Positions 9,278 to 19,700 of a stretch of 22,264 bases of DNA are shown piece by piece (within the stretch, counting starts at the first letter, position 1; each line of letters starts with the position of its first letter). Source of the stretch: Chromera velia (lineage: Eukaryota; Sar; Chromeraceae); contig JAHBMJ010002146.1 in assembly GCA_018398765.1 (NCBI GenBank), positions 1 through 22,264 on the forward strand. The letters are read 5' to 3'. The position numbers were made by a program, and so were the translations under genes. The notes under the pieces are model-generated. The model was not told where the DNA came from. It searched no databases and saw nothing but the letters and a program-made list of their open reading frames with translations.

Positions 9278-12182
9278 TCAACAGAAAGCAGAAAAGCGTC
9301 GAGTTGTCTCTTTTTCCCTCTTTTTTGTTGAGCCCTTCTCTTTCTATGGCTGCCTTTTTGACTCTTTCTTCCATCTTGCTGTCCCATTTCTCTTCTATTT
9401 TTCTGAACATCTCTACTCTCTCTCTGTCAAAAACAGGACATTCTGTCACCAGATGGATTTCATCTTCCACCACCTCGATTCCCAACCACCTTCGACAGAA
9501 CTGGCACGTCCTTTTCTGTAATGGCACCTTCTCTCCCCCCCTTACCAGAATTTTTCCCTTAGTCGCAGCCACAGCCCTGTCTCCCACCCTGCATGCTGCT
9601 CTCCTCCTGTGTTCCGATCGCGGCCCCACTCTCATATAGCAAAAAGGGGCTCTCCCTATTCTCTTTCTGTCTATTTTCATTGCTGAGCCAACCTTTCTAC
9701 CTGCTCTGTCTTCAAACAAAGAAAGGTGGAGACGGTTTCTGTTTAAGACTTTTCTGTGCACATCAGCCATCATCACTCCTGTCAGTTCTGCCTTCTCCTG
9801 ACTGCTCTTCTCTCTTATGTTTCTTTCTATTCTATATGCAAACGTCTCTCTCTTTTTCTCGTCTAGCTCATTTTTTGTTCTCTTCAGCAGCCATCTCTCT
9901 ATCCCATCCACTCTCTTATTGACTACCTATGTTCCTCTCTGCCCTATGCTTCCTTTTAGTCTTTTTTTTACAAAAAGGTGCATTTTTCTGTCTATGTAGA
10001 GTGCCTGTGCACATTGCTTTAGATGAGGGAAAAGATGAAAAGGATACATTCCTCTCCCCCCCCCCATTTCGTTCTCTACCCCCTCTCTCAGGTATGTGAG
10101 GATTGTTTGCCCTACCGCTTCGTTTCTTTCCTCCTTTAAAGCCTTCTCTGCCCACCAGATCGTTCTGGAAGCCACTTCGAGATCGATTGGAATGAAACCT
10201 CCTTCTATCATCAGCATGTCACAATTTTTTTTTTTTCTCAAATGCAAGACAAACTTGACAAATCTCCTTTGCTTCTCATCGAATTCTACATACGCGCTAT
10301 CTGGGCATACACGGATTTCGTATTCATACAACCATACGGCGCGCACTGTCTGTTTAAATATATTGAAGCAATCAGCAGGTAGAATCCCCTGGGGAATCCC
10401 TCCCTCCCTTTCTATATTCCCCATCAGTCCCTGCATGCATCTCTCTGCTTTGATTGACTGCGCTTCCATCATGGTCTCTAGGTTGTAGTCGGCGGATACG
10501 ACTAGTCCCAGGTAGGGTTGCTCTCTTGCTTCTTTCATCACTATCTCCCCCAGTCTAACTTTTTCTTTCTCTCTTGATGCGATGCGGCCAAACCAAACCA
10601 ATCTCGACTTGTCAGAGAATAGAAGACGGAGAGGTTCTGCAAAGGCTACAAGGTTCGAAAGAAGAAGGTTCAACTGTCTATCTAAGGATTCGAGGAGTGT
10701 TGTGTCATCTACAAACAGAGGGGCAAGGAAATCGACCCACCTCCCGTTTTCTTCTGCCGGCACTTTTGGCCTCTGTCTGTCAGTCTGTCGTCTCTGTCCT
10801 CTCCTCTTTCTTACTTCCTCTGGCAAGTCATGTGTGTACACAGAGTAAAGGGAAGGGCCGCTCGGGCCTCCTTGCTTAAGTCCTTTGTCTTCCAGGTACC
10901 ACATGCTCGTTCCCTTCACCCGTGCCCTCACTTTTTCCAGAGAGGCCTCAACCCATCTGATCAGACCTTCCTCCACCCCTGCCTTTCTCAATTTCTCTTT
11001 CAACTTTTCCAGCCTTACTTCGTCGAAAGCCCGTGTGAAGTCAACAAAAGCAACACTGAGCACTTCCATTCGAGCAATAACGAACAGCAAAAGAAAAATT
11101 ACATCGCATGTGCCTGCCTTTCTCTTGTATGCGAACTGCCATGGCGTCTGTCTGACTTCCTTTTTCACGTTCGTTCTCATGATCATGTCCCCCTATTTCG
11201 CATCTGCTACTACCAGATGCACTCCCCTCCATCCCCCAATTAGTGCGAGTGACTTACCCGGTTTTGGAAGAGCCGTCACCGGCAAGTCATTCCATCCTTT
11301 CGGCAACCAGCTGAAACGATATGCAACATTAATTAATAAAATATACAAAGATACCAGCTCAGTCAATTTTTCTATCATTCTCAGCATTCCTGGGGGCATT
11401 CCATCCTTCCCAGCGGCCTTTTTGGGGTTGCCTGCTCTTTTCATTTCCTTCCTTACCTCCTTTTCCTCTGCTATGTGCCATCTTTTCTCCTTAATCGCTC
11501 TACTCACTGTCGTTTTTCCTTCTTGTTCCCTCTTTCTCTCTTCTTTCTCTTCCTTTGGCAGCTTGTACGTTTGTTTGAAACCTTCTGCTACCTGCTGGGT
11601 CGTCATGCTGTCTTTTGTTTTTCTTGGTGCTGCCCTCCTGTCTTCTTCACCGAGTCTCTTCCATACTTTCCAGCAGCCTCCTTTATTTATTTCAGCTCTT
11701 ATGTTCTCCACCTTTCTCTTTTCTGCCTTCCGTTGCTCTCTCATCACCACGTTTCTCAGTACTCTCTCTATCATAACTAACTGTTTTCTCCTCTCCTCAT
11801 ATGCCTGTCTCAATCTTTCTCCTTCCTAAGCTGAGGTGCTGCTCTCCTTTTCTCGTTCATCCCTCTGCTCTCTTTCTGCTTTCAGGCCTCTGATTTCCTC
11901 TCTCACTTTTCTCTCTATTTTTCTGAGTTTTCTTATTTGCTTTCTTCCTTCCCCTCTCAGCGCTTCTGCTGGCTCTTCTTTCCTCTCCCCTTTTCTTTCT
12001 TCTTTCTTCTCCTTCCTTGTTGCCCACATGAAGGTTTTCTCTCTCATGTGTTGGAATTTCTGGTATGCTTTGTCGAGCAAGTCTTTCTTTATTTCTTCTC
12101 CCTCTTCTATATCCATTGCTTTCTGAAAGACCTCACTCACTTTTTCCTCCTTCACTCTTTTCTGAAGCTCTTGGAGGTACTA
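9093..12182 (-). CDS. LINE-A ORF2 fragment: reverse transcriptase plus CCHC-type zinc finger, with in-frame TAG codons
   Basis: This makes DNA from the element's RNA at the insertion site. The visible part starts within a Lys/Glu-rich helical stretch (12155-11830). The pre-RT motif KAAGKDGMPPGMLR follows (about 11410). RT blocks come next: PKGW...LPKPGK and GGWRGVHLV (11310-11225), AFVDFTRAFDEV (about 11048-11015, first catalytic Asp), LKQGGPSGPSLY, and FVDD at 10715-10704 (catalytic Asp pair in place of the usual YADD). Then comes PYLGLVV. Near 9510-9440 is CQFC...DEIHLVTEC, the C-terminal zinc finger common in these proteins. One frame runs throughout, interrupted only by TAG at 12182-12180, 11828-11826, 11195-11193 and 9929-9927. 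The TAG at 11195 lies in the hydrophobic stretch between RT blocks 2 and 3. The first TGA in frame is at 9095-9093. The start is missing because the copy is truncated. Confidence 0.85.
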
Positions 12183-12205
12183 CCAGCCCCTTTTAGCCAG
12201 CAGCG

Positions 12206-12242
12206 AGTTACCGTCAGTGTGGTAACCATGAGATGGTAACCA
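12206..12242. repeat. GGTTACC-family fragment at the LINE-A 5' junction
   Basis: Three GTTACC/GGTAACC motifs occur in 37 bases, in the same order and similar spacing as in the 53-bp repeats of the small inverted-repeat element. This looks like a fragment of the same family next to the 5' end of LINE-A. Confidence 0.45.
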
Positions 12243-12550
12243 GCGGAGTTGAAGGCGTGTACCACTACTATGGTAGTTCAAGGAAAAACTTTGGTAAAAA
12301 CAGTTGTTAAACTTATTTTAAAGCCAGACTACTTAACTTATTAACAATTTAAAGCCGTGGAATGATTATACTCAATAATATAGGCTAATTATGTATCTAC
12401 AAAGCTCCTGCAGCTACAGTGGCAACCAGTTTACCAGTGAATTCTCAGTGATCGTTTTCTCATATTCAGGAGTGAACTGTGGGCGGAGTTCTCGTTATTT
12501 GACTTCTTCCGTCTCCGTCTCTTCTTCTCGAACTCTTTCCTCCCGTAGGG
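12243..12550. other. Non-coding stretch leading into LINE-B (probable 5' UTR from about 12450)
   Basis: AT-rich sequence to about 12400 is followed by a pyrimidine-rich leader just before the ATG of LINE-B ORF1 at 12551. The exact 5' end of LINE-B cannot be fixed from one copy. No promoter motif is claimed. Confidence 0.4.
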
Positions 12551-13759
12551 ATGGCAGATCCACAGGGAAGTGGAAGTGCCCAAGAGGCCCAGCAGGAGGC
12601 CGGAGACCAGAGCAAGCCCGGGGGGGAGGACGGGCGCGGGGCAGGGCACGCGGACGCGTCTGATGATGGCGAGGTTACGCTGAAAGATATTTTCCAGTCT
12701 CAACAAAGAATGGAAAAGAAAATGGATGAGAGAGAGAGAAAGTCGAAGGAAAATCAGGACAAGTTAAACAATGAAGTCCAAGGGCAGGGCAAGAAAATCC
12801 AGAGAGCGGAGACGAGGATCTCTAAACTTGAGAAGAGAGAGACGGGTCGTATGATTGATGATAAGTTCAAGGCGAGAGAAAGAAAGATCGGTGATCTCGT
12901 CATTCATGGTTTCGACTTCTCCTGATGCACTGCAGTCACGGTCGCCTCTATCTCAGATTATGAGAATGAAAGGAAGAAAGAAGTGCTTGACGGAAACGGA
13001 AGATGGGTGAAGCAGGTCGCTTTCCCTCAACAGAGGAAGGACTTCTCATCCTTTGCCCCCGTTCGTCTGTTCTTCTCCGATCTGGCCGAGGCCACCGGAA
13101 AGGAGAACCCCTCCCAGGTCTCGCAGCAACTCTAGATCCATCACTTCAGGTACTGGACAGAGAGGGACGGGGGACACAAGGCCGAGATCACTCTGGATTC
13201 TGGTGATTGGGGGGACTGGATGGATATAGTAGATTTGGTGAAGGAGAGAGAGGGAGTGAATAGGGATGGGTCGATCTTCTGGCCCCCCGCAGACTCCAGT
13301 TCCCTCTCAATGGACAAGAGGGCATTCATGGGGAGGGTCTTTATCCATCGGGGTACCACCCCACTGTTCCGTCTCTTCGTGCGGGTGCAGAAAGCCCTCG
13401 ATGCGGAGGCGGAGGGGGAGGCCTCCTTCGCCCAACAAGCCCTCATCTCCAAATACGCCCAGGTCTACCAGGATTGAAATGCTGCAACCAAGGGGCTCAA
13501 GAGGGAGAGAGTCGTCACCCGTCGTCTCTACGAGTTTCTGCAGGAGTGGCAGACCAGTCTACCAGACAGAGGAGAGAGGGATGGGAATGATGAAAGAGAG
13601 GGCAGGGGTAGGGACCCCGTTCTTAAGGGCAGTTGGAGGTCCCCCGGTTTCGCTGAAGACAGTCTATCCCCAGAGCCCGTCAGGGCAGACAGACCGGGTG
13701 CGCCGAAACGTGGGGCAAAGGGGTTCGGGGGGAATCCGGGCACAGTCGAGAAAGACTAA
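12551..13759 (+). CDS. LINE-B ORF1, coiled-coil RNA-binding-type protein, with in-frame TGA and TAG
   Basis: It probably coats the element RNA, as ORF1 proteins do in L1-like LINEs. The ATG at 12551 opens a Gly/Gln-rich segment, then a strong heptad-like coiled coil (about residues 45-110, QQRMEKKMDERERKSKENQD and on), then KIGDLVIHGFDF. The last motif resembles the start of the RRM-like fold after the coiled coil in L1-type ORF1 proteins. The frame then continues in protein-like composition through TGA 12923-12925, TAG 13133-13135 and TGA 13475-13477 to a TAA at 13757-13759. The downstream parts (IHHFRYWTERDGGHKAEI, RRLYEFLQEWQ) read as genuine protein. Either the stops are decoded, or this copy carries three point nonsense mutations without any frameshift. 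Confidence 0.65.
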
Positions 13760-13892
13760 CGTGCTCGGTCGAAGTTTGGGGGTGAGTGCATCCCGATGAG
13801 AAGTGGCTTCGGCGAGGTATCTAGGGGGGCCCTCACTCTGGGTTGTTCGGGGCTGACGGGTGGGAAGGGGGGCCCGCAGTTGAAGAAGATGA

Positions 13893-16736
13893 GATGAAGA
13901 GCACACACTCCAGAGCAGAGGGGTGCACAATGGGGCAAGTCACGTTCTTCCCGAGATCAGTAGCACAGCAGCGCTCTCAGGCCTTCCCGCCCACCGATGT
14001 ATCTATGGAAACGGGTCCATCGGGAACAGATGCCTCTGTTGTGCAGAGCCTTATGCACATCAATGGACTGAAGGGGGGGGAATCAGGGGAAAGGGACGGG
14101 GGGGCGCGGCCCCCCCGGCATTGAACTACCCTCAGGGGAGGAAGAGCGGCAGGACTTTTTCTCTCTGCAGATCATCTCATCCTGCGACGCGGCAGTCTCG
14201 GGGGCTCCTGCCAATCAAAGAGCCCTTACCCCACCCAAACCAATTTCTCCCTCCTGCCCTAGCTCCTGCTGACGACTCGTTATCCCTGTCTCTCTGCCCA
14301 TCCCTCCAGCCTGCCAACGACTCGTTACCCCAGTCCCTCTGCCCATCCCTACAGCCTGCCGATGACGCGAGGGGTCACCCCCTCCATGAGAGAAGCGTGT
14401 TGCCTGTCTACCTGCCTGCCTTGGCTTTGCTTCCCCAGCAGCCCCCCTCTAAACCCGGTCCCCTCAATTTGAACGAGTTGCAACTGGCTCGGGACCGGAA
14501 ACCAAGAGAGGGCAAAGCTCCTCCCTGCCAACTATGCCGCACATATCAACCAGAGATTGGGGAGGAGTGGGCCCGGTGGGACGATTCTCCTATGCTTTTA
14601 TCAACCGTTTCCGGCAGTCAGACAGAAAGGGAAACAGACACAGACAGCCAAGTAGGCGGCGGAATAGATAGCCTGATGCAAGGACACTTTTTAGTATGCA
14701 GAGAAATGAATCGACAGAAAGGAAATGATCTCTCCTCCGCCCTCACACCCCTCACAAAAAGAAGACTTAGTCAGCCAGATACGCAGACGGAGTTAATCTT
14801 ATCGTTGAGAAAAAGGTCGGATGGAAAGGTAGAGAAGCAGCCCGCTCTGTCATATGAACTCATTCCGGCCCGCTCTCTCTCTTTCCCTCTCTGTACAGGG
14901 AAAGAAGAACATGCCGAAAATGATCCTCGAGCGGATACGGATTTCCCCCCCTTTTGCTCGGTGCCCCCCCCTCCTGGATTTTGCCCCAGGTGGGACGGGT
15001 TGCCTTGTGCTGACCAGGCCTTTGCAGGAATTCCTGAGCCGGAGGTATAGAGAACTGTGCAGAAAGGAAAGGGGAGGGTTCGTTCTTGGAAGGCAGAAAG
15101 GCATACAGTTAGACAGACGATGAGCACCAACAGATGGAGCGCACTTCAGGCAGAAACAGATGAGTTCACAGAAAAGCTTTGCACAGATACATTAGACAGA
15201 CGGCCCTCTCAGTGTATTTCCTTCTTCCCTCAGTCTCGAGGGGAAACTTCATGGAAGAAGAGGCAGACACAGAGGAAAAAGATGAGAAGAAAGTCTAATA
15301 AGAGCAGAGGAAGGGCACGGACAAGGAAGAATCTAGATAGGCAGCAACGAATTAACCATACGTGTTTACTGTATGATGCATCCTTTCCATGTACATGTCT
15401 TCCCCCGTGCCTCTCTCTCTCTGTTGCCTCTCAGTTTGCTTTTGGTCGGTCCTCATCTGTTATCCTCCCCCCTTCTTTTGTATCCATGGATTCTTATCAT
15501 GGTTCTGTTCAACCCTCCGCCCCAACCCTCTGCTTGCCTCCGTTACTTTCCCCTTCCCCATTTCATTTTCTTTCCCCCCCGCCACCTCCCCCTCTGCCTC
15601 CTTCCCCGGAGGCTCCTCGTCCCCCTCCTGAACCTCCTCCTCCTCCTCCTCACTTTGCTGTTGCTGCTCCTTCTCCACCTGTCTCACTTCCATTTCCCCT
15701 CACTCCTCCTCCAGTGGCACCCCCTCCTTTTTGCTCCTCCCTGTCCTCTCTGTCTGTTGTTCAAGCGGCCTGCGGACCGAGTTACGGTGTTCCTCATGGT
15801 GCTTCTTTCTTCTCCTCAGTTTTTTCTCTCCCTCTCCCTCCGCCCATCCGTTCCCGTTCTGCTTTTTCCTTCCTACCCCCCCCGCAGAGAGAATGTGGAC
15901 AGGGGGAGCAGCAGTCGTATAGACAGGCCTCAGGTAGCAAATTGAGGGATGGAGAGAAAAGTAAAGAGAGGGAGAGATATGATGCAAAGGAGAGAAATGA
16001 AAAGAGAGAGAATGGCAGGGAAAAGCCTGACAAGCAGGGCCATAACAGACGGGGGGGGAACCATAAAGGGAAATGTTATAACTGCAAGGCTTCAGCAGGC
16101 AGATATCGTCTATCATCCAGATGTTCATGCACTAGAGGGTCAGAATCTCTCCCAGCAAGACCGTGCGTCAATTGCGACTATCTCGAAAAAGGGTGCTGCA
16201 ATAACCCCCTAAATGGAAAGAGTCTCAAATCTGCCTCTCAACAGGAGCTGCGTGAAGACAGACAACAAGAAAGAGAACGTCGTAGGAGGAGACATGAGCA
16301 TGATTTTCTGTCTTCACCTTCCCCCTCTTCCTTTTCTTCTGTCTCTGATTCTTCCTTCTCTTCTTTTAGATCTTCTGATGACAGGGACGAGGAGGACCGA
16401 GCCCTCATACATGGAGGCTCACGCTCTTCTACAAGAATTCGTGCAGTGAGGGGCGGAAAGGGAAAGAGAAGAGAATATAATTTTTGGAGGAGGGGCGCTT
16501 CCGACTTCGCTTGGATAAGCGCAGATCAACTAAAGAAAGACGAAAAGCGTCTGATGTGTGCCTTCTGGGCTGGTCGCAGGGAAGCATGCAGACTCAGAAA
16601 GTGTGAAGTTTCAGACCGACAAAAGCATCATGCAGGTTCTCCTTCCGACCTTCCCCCCCCTCCGGTTGTAGTGTCGTCGTCGTCCTCCTCCTCCTCCTCC
16701 TCCTCCTCTTCTCCTTCTTCCTCCTCCTCCTCCTCT

Positions 16737-16771
<35 letters not shown>

Positions 16772-19700
16772 TTTTTCTTCTTTTTCTTCTTCTTCTTCTG
16801 CTTCTGTTTCTTTTTCTTCTTCCTCTTCTGCTTCGGCTTCTGTATATGCTTCTGCTTCTGCCCCACCGGTGCGCCCCTCCGCAACCTCTTCAATCTCTCA
16901 ATGGGTCTTTCAGCCGTCCCCCCCCTCCCTTCTCTTTTCTTCTGCATCCTCATCCTCCCACAATGTTTTCTCTCCTTCTTACGATATGAGGTCTGGTCTC
17001 ATGGCTTCAGAAAGAAGGAAACTCACAATAAAAACGGTAAATGTGGGGGGGCTGGGGTCACACATACGAAGCAAGGCTCTCAAGCGGTGGCTGGCCGCTT
17101 ACCAGGCAGACATTGTGGTGTTGACGGAAACGAAGTGCCCTTCCATGCCCATAAGAACATCCACTCACACAGGGCATAATTTCGATCACTTTGAGTGGTT
17201 GAGAAGGAAAATCAAAGCAGAAGGGTCGAGAAGGAAAGCCGCAACCATCAGGGAAGCAAGGACAGGGGGTGTATGCATCCTAGTCAGGAATTCTTTAGTT
17301 CATGAACTGCAGCCAAGGTAGGAGCTGGTGGGTCAAAATCTGGTCCGTCTGTCAGTGAATGTGCCTTCTCTCTCAGAAGGGGGGGAGTCAGCCACGAGAG
17401 TCCTCCATGTCTTCGGTGTGTACTTTCTACCTAGAGGGTCTGACCTGAGACAGAGAGACAGGGAGCAAAGAGACAGAGAGAGAGAGGGTGTGATCGATAC
17501 ACTGTATCAGGTACCTCTCGAGGATTTGCGTATCCTGGTTGGGGACATGAATGGCAAGCTGGGGACTCGGGTGCCGGAAGGGCTGACTTGGGAAAGAATG
17601 CTATGTCCCACTGATGAAAGCAGAGAAGAGAACGAAGTTGATGCTTGCAAGCCCTCTCGATTGTCAGCCTATAGCCATGGCAGTCAACCTGACGAGCAAG
17701 GGAATTGGCTGATCCGTCTTTGTGAACGCTCTAACTTAATTCCTCTCTACGGCCTATCCTTGAAATGTGAGAGGCTGGGTGTTGATGTCTCCTTTCCGGG
17801 CCCGTGCACCTTTTTTAAAGCAGGAGAAGAAACAACAGCGATTGATCACTTTTTTGTAGATCCTTTTCTTTTGACAGCCTAGTCCTCTACCACTTCAAAC
17901 CTGGAAGCTGACTTTGCTCCTCAACATGTTGTTCTTTCTCTTTCTTTTTTTCTTGATTCATCTCCTCCCTCTATATCTTCTGATCCTCTGCATGCCCCTA
18001 CGGGCGAAAAAAATTTCTCTTTTCTCCCCCCTCTCCTCACTGTTAATAGAACTTCCCCGGTGACTGATAATGAAATGATTCCTCTCACCAGAGCGGTCCT
18101 ACTGTTTTCTGAGACGGTTTTTCCCGGCCTGTTCGACAGAGGGGTAAACGAACTGCGTGAAGGAGGTCAAGTTGTTCCCCTTATCCCACCTCCCCCTGAC
18201 CCACCACCCCTTCCCCCACAACCACCTCCCCCTCAGAATGTTCCCCCCCCCAACTTTCTCAGCAAGGCTTCTTATCTTGACCAATTGGAACAGTTGGGTC
18301 TTTCCTGGGAAGAAAGGCTGGCAGACAGTAAAGTGGGTGCAGTGGTAGACGGGGGAAAGACATCTAAGAAGAGAAGACAGTCTGGGAGAAAGTAGAGCAC
18401 CCGTCAGGCTTGGTGGGACCCTCAATGCCGCCTGATTCATTTGAAGATGAAGGAGGCAAAGGAAAAGGCAAGACATGTTCCGAACCCTTCTCACCCTCTG
18501 CGAAAAGAATGTGTCAAACTGAGAAGGGAAAGAGCTCGACTGTTTGCAGCAAAAAGGAGTAAACTCAAGCAACAGACAGCAGAGAGGCTAGCTAGAGAAG
18601 CAGCAGTTGACCCCTCGAAAGTTTGGCAATGGAACAGGAAAATCAAAACACAGAGGGGAGGGGAAAATAAACCCGCTGCATCTTCTTTCACTCAGTTCTG
18701 GACAGGGGTCTTCGACGGTCCTAGTCTTCGGAATCCGCCTGCACCTGTTGGTCTGGCCTTCCCCCCTCCTTCTCAGCCCGCCTTCTCTATACACATGATC
18801 GAGGAAACACTGAAAAGGATTGATCCAAAGAAGGCGCTGGGTTTAGATGGGGTTGGCCCCTGTCACCTCTCGTTATGTTTTGGTTTTTTTCCTCTCTCCC
18901 GCTTGCTGCTCTTTGTCTTTTTCAATTTGTTTCACCTTTTTTCTTTTTAGCCTAAACGCTGGAATGTATTGCGCATTACTCCCATCCCTAAGGGCCCGCC
19001 GAGTTTCGACTGTAACAAATGGCGCCCGATCCACATTGTGGGGCTTCTGGGTAAGATTTTTGCTTTATTGATGGACTCAAAGATCAGGAAAGAGGTAAAA
19101 ATTGACGAAAGGCAGCTCGGCTTCAGACAGGGGGTGATAAAGGAGGCCTTTGCTACTCTGTCTTCGTTAATTCTCAGCTCCAAAAAGAAGAAGAGCCCTC
19201 TGATTGCCGCGTTTGTTGATTTCAGCAAGGCGTTTGATACAGTTCCTCGGGTCAAAATGTTAGAGAGGCTCAGGGAGGAAGGAGTAAGCCAAGCCGATGT
19301 TTGGATGATTTATTCGATGTATAGTCAGGTGAAGGCTCGGGTGGATGGGGCAACAGAATGCTTTCCAGAAGGCGGAGGAGTAAAACAAGGCGATCCTCTC
19401 TCTCCTCTCCTCTTTCTTCTTTTCATCAACAATCTGCATAAGTCTGTCAGCTCCGATAATGAAAACAGGAATCAAAGCTCGGCTGGGGGTACTGATAGAG
19501 AGACTCCTGTCAAACTGTCTGACGTTTTAATTGAAAGCATCGGATACGCTGACGACCTTGTTCTGTTTGCTCACAGTGCTTCTGACTTGCAGAAACGCCT
19601 GTCTCGCCTCGAGGACTATTGTAAGGAGCACGGCCTGAAAGTGAATTTAAAGAAGACAAAAGTTATGCGTCTCTCCTCCCCCCAGCCCGACCTAGTGCCC

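Larger units (their letters stand above)
8751..12190 (-). mobile_element. LINE-A: 5'-truncated non-LTR retrotransposon
   Basis: On the minus strand a reverse-transcriptase reading frame runs from about 12182 to 9093. It is followed by about 300 bases without clear coding and a tetranucleotide tail, (TCAA)n, at 8751-8788. No endonuclease domain or ORF1 precedes the reverse transcriptase, as expected from 5' truncation during target-primed reverse transcription. The 5' limit near 12190 is set by the appearance of GGTTACC-family sequence upstream. I found no convincing target-site duplication. Confidence 0.8.

Noticed and set aside
15460-16128. Several minus- and plus-strand shadow frames inside LINE-B ORF2
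   Set aside because: They overlap the much longer ORF2 frame that carries recognisable endonuclease and RT motifs downstream, and arise from its Ser/Pro-rich, stop-poor composition.
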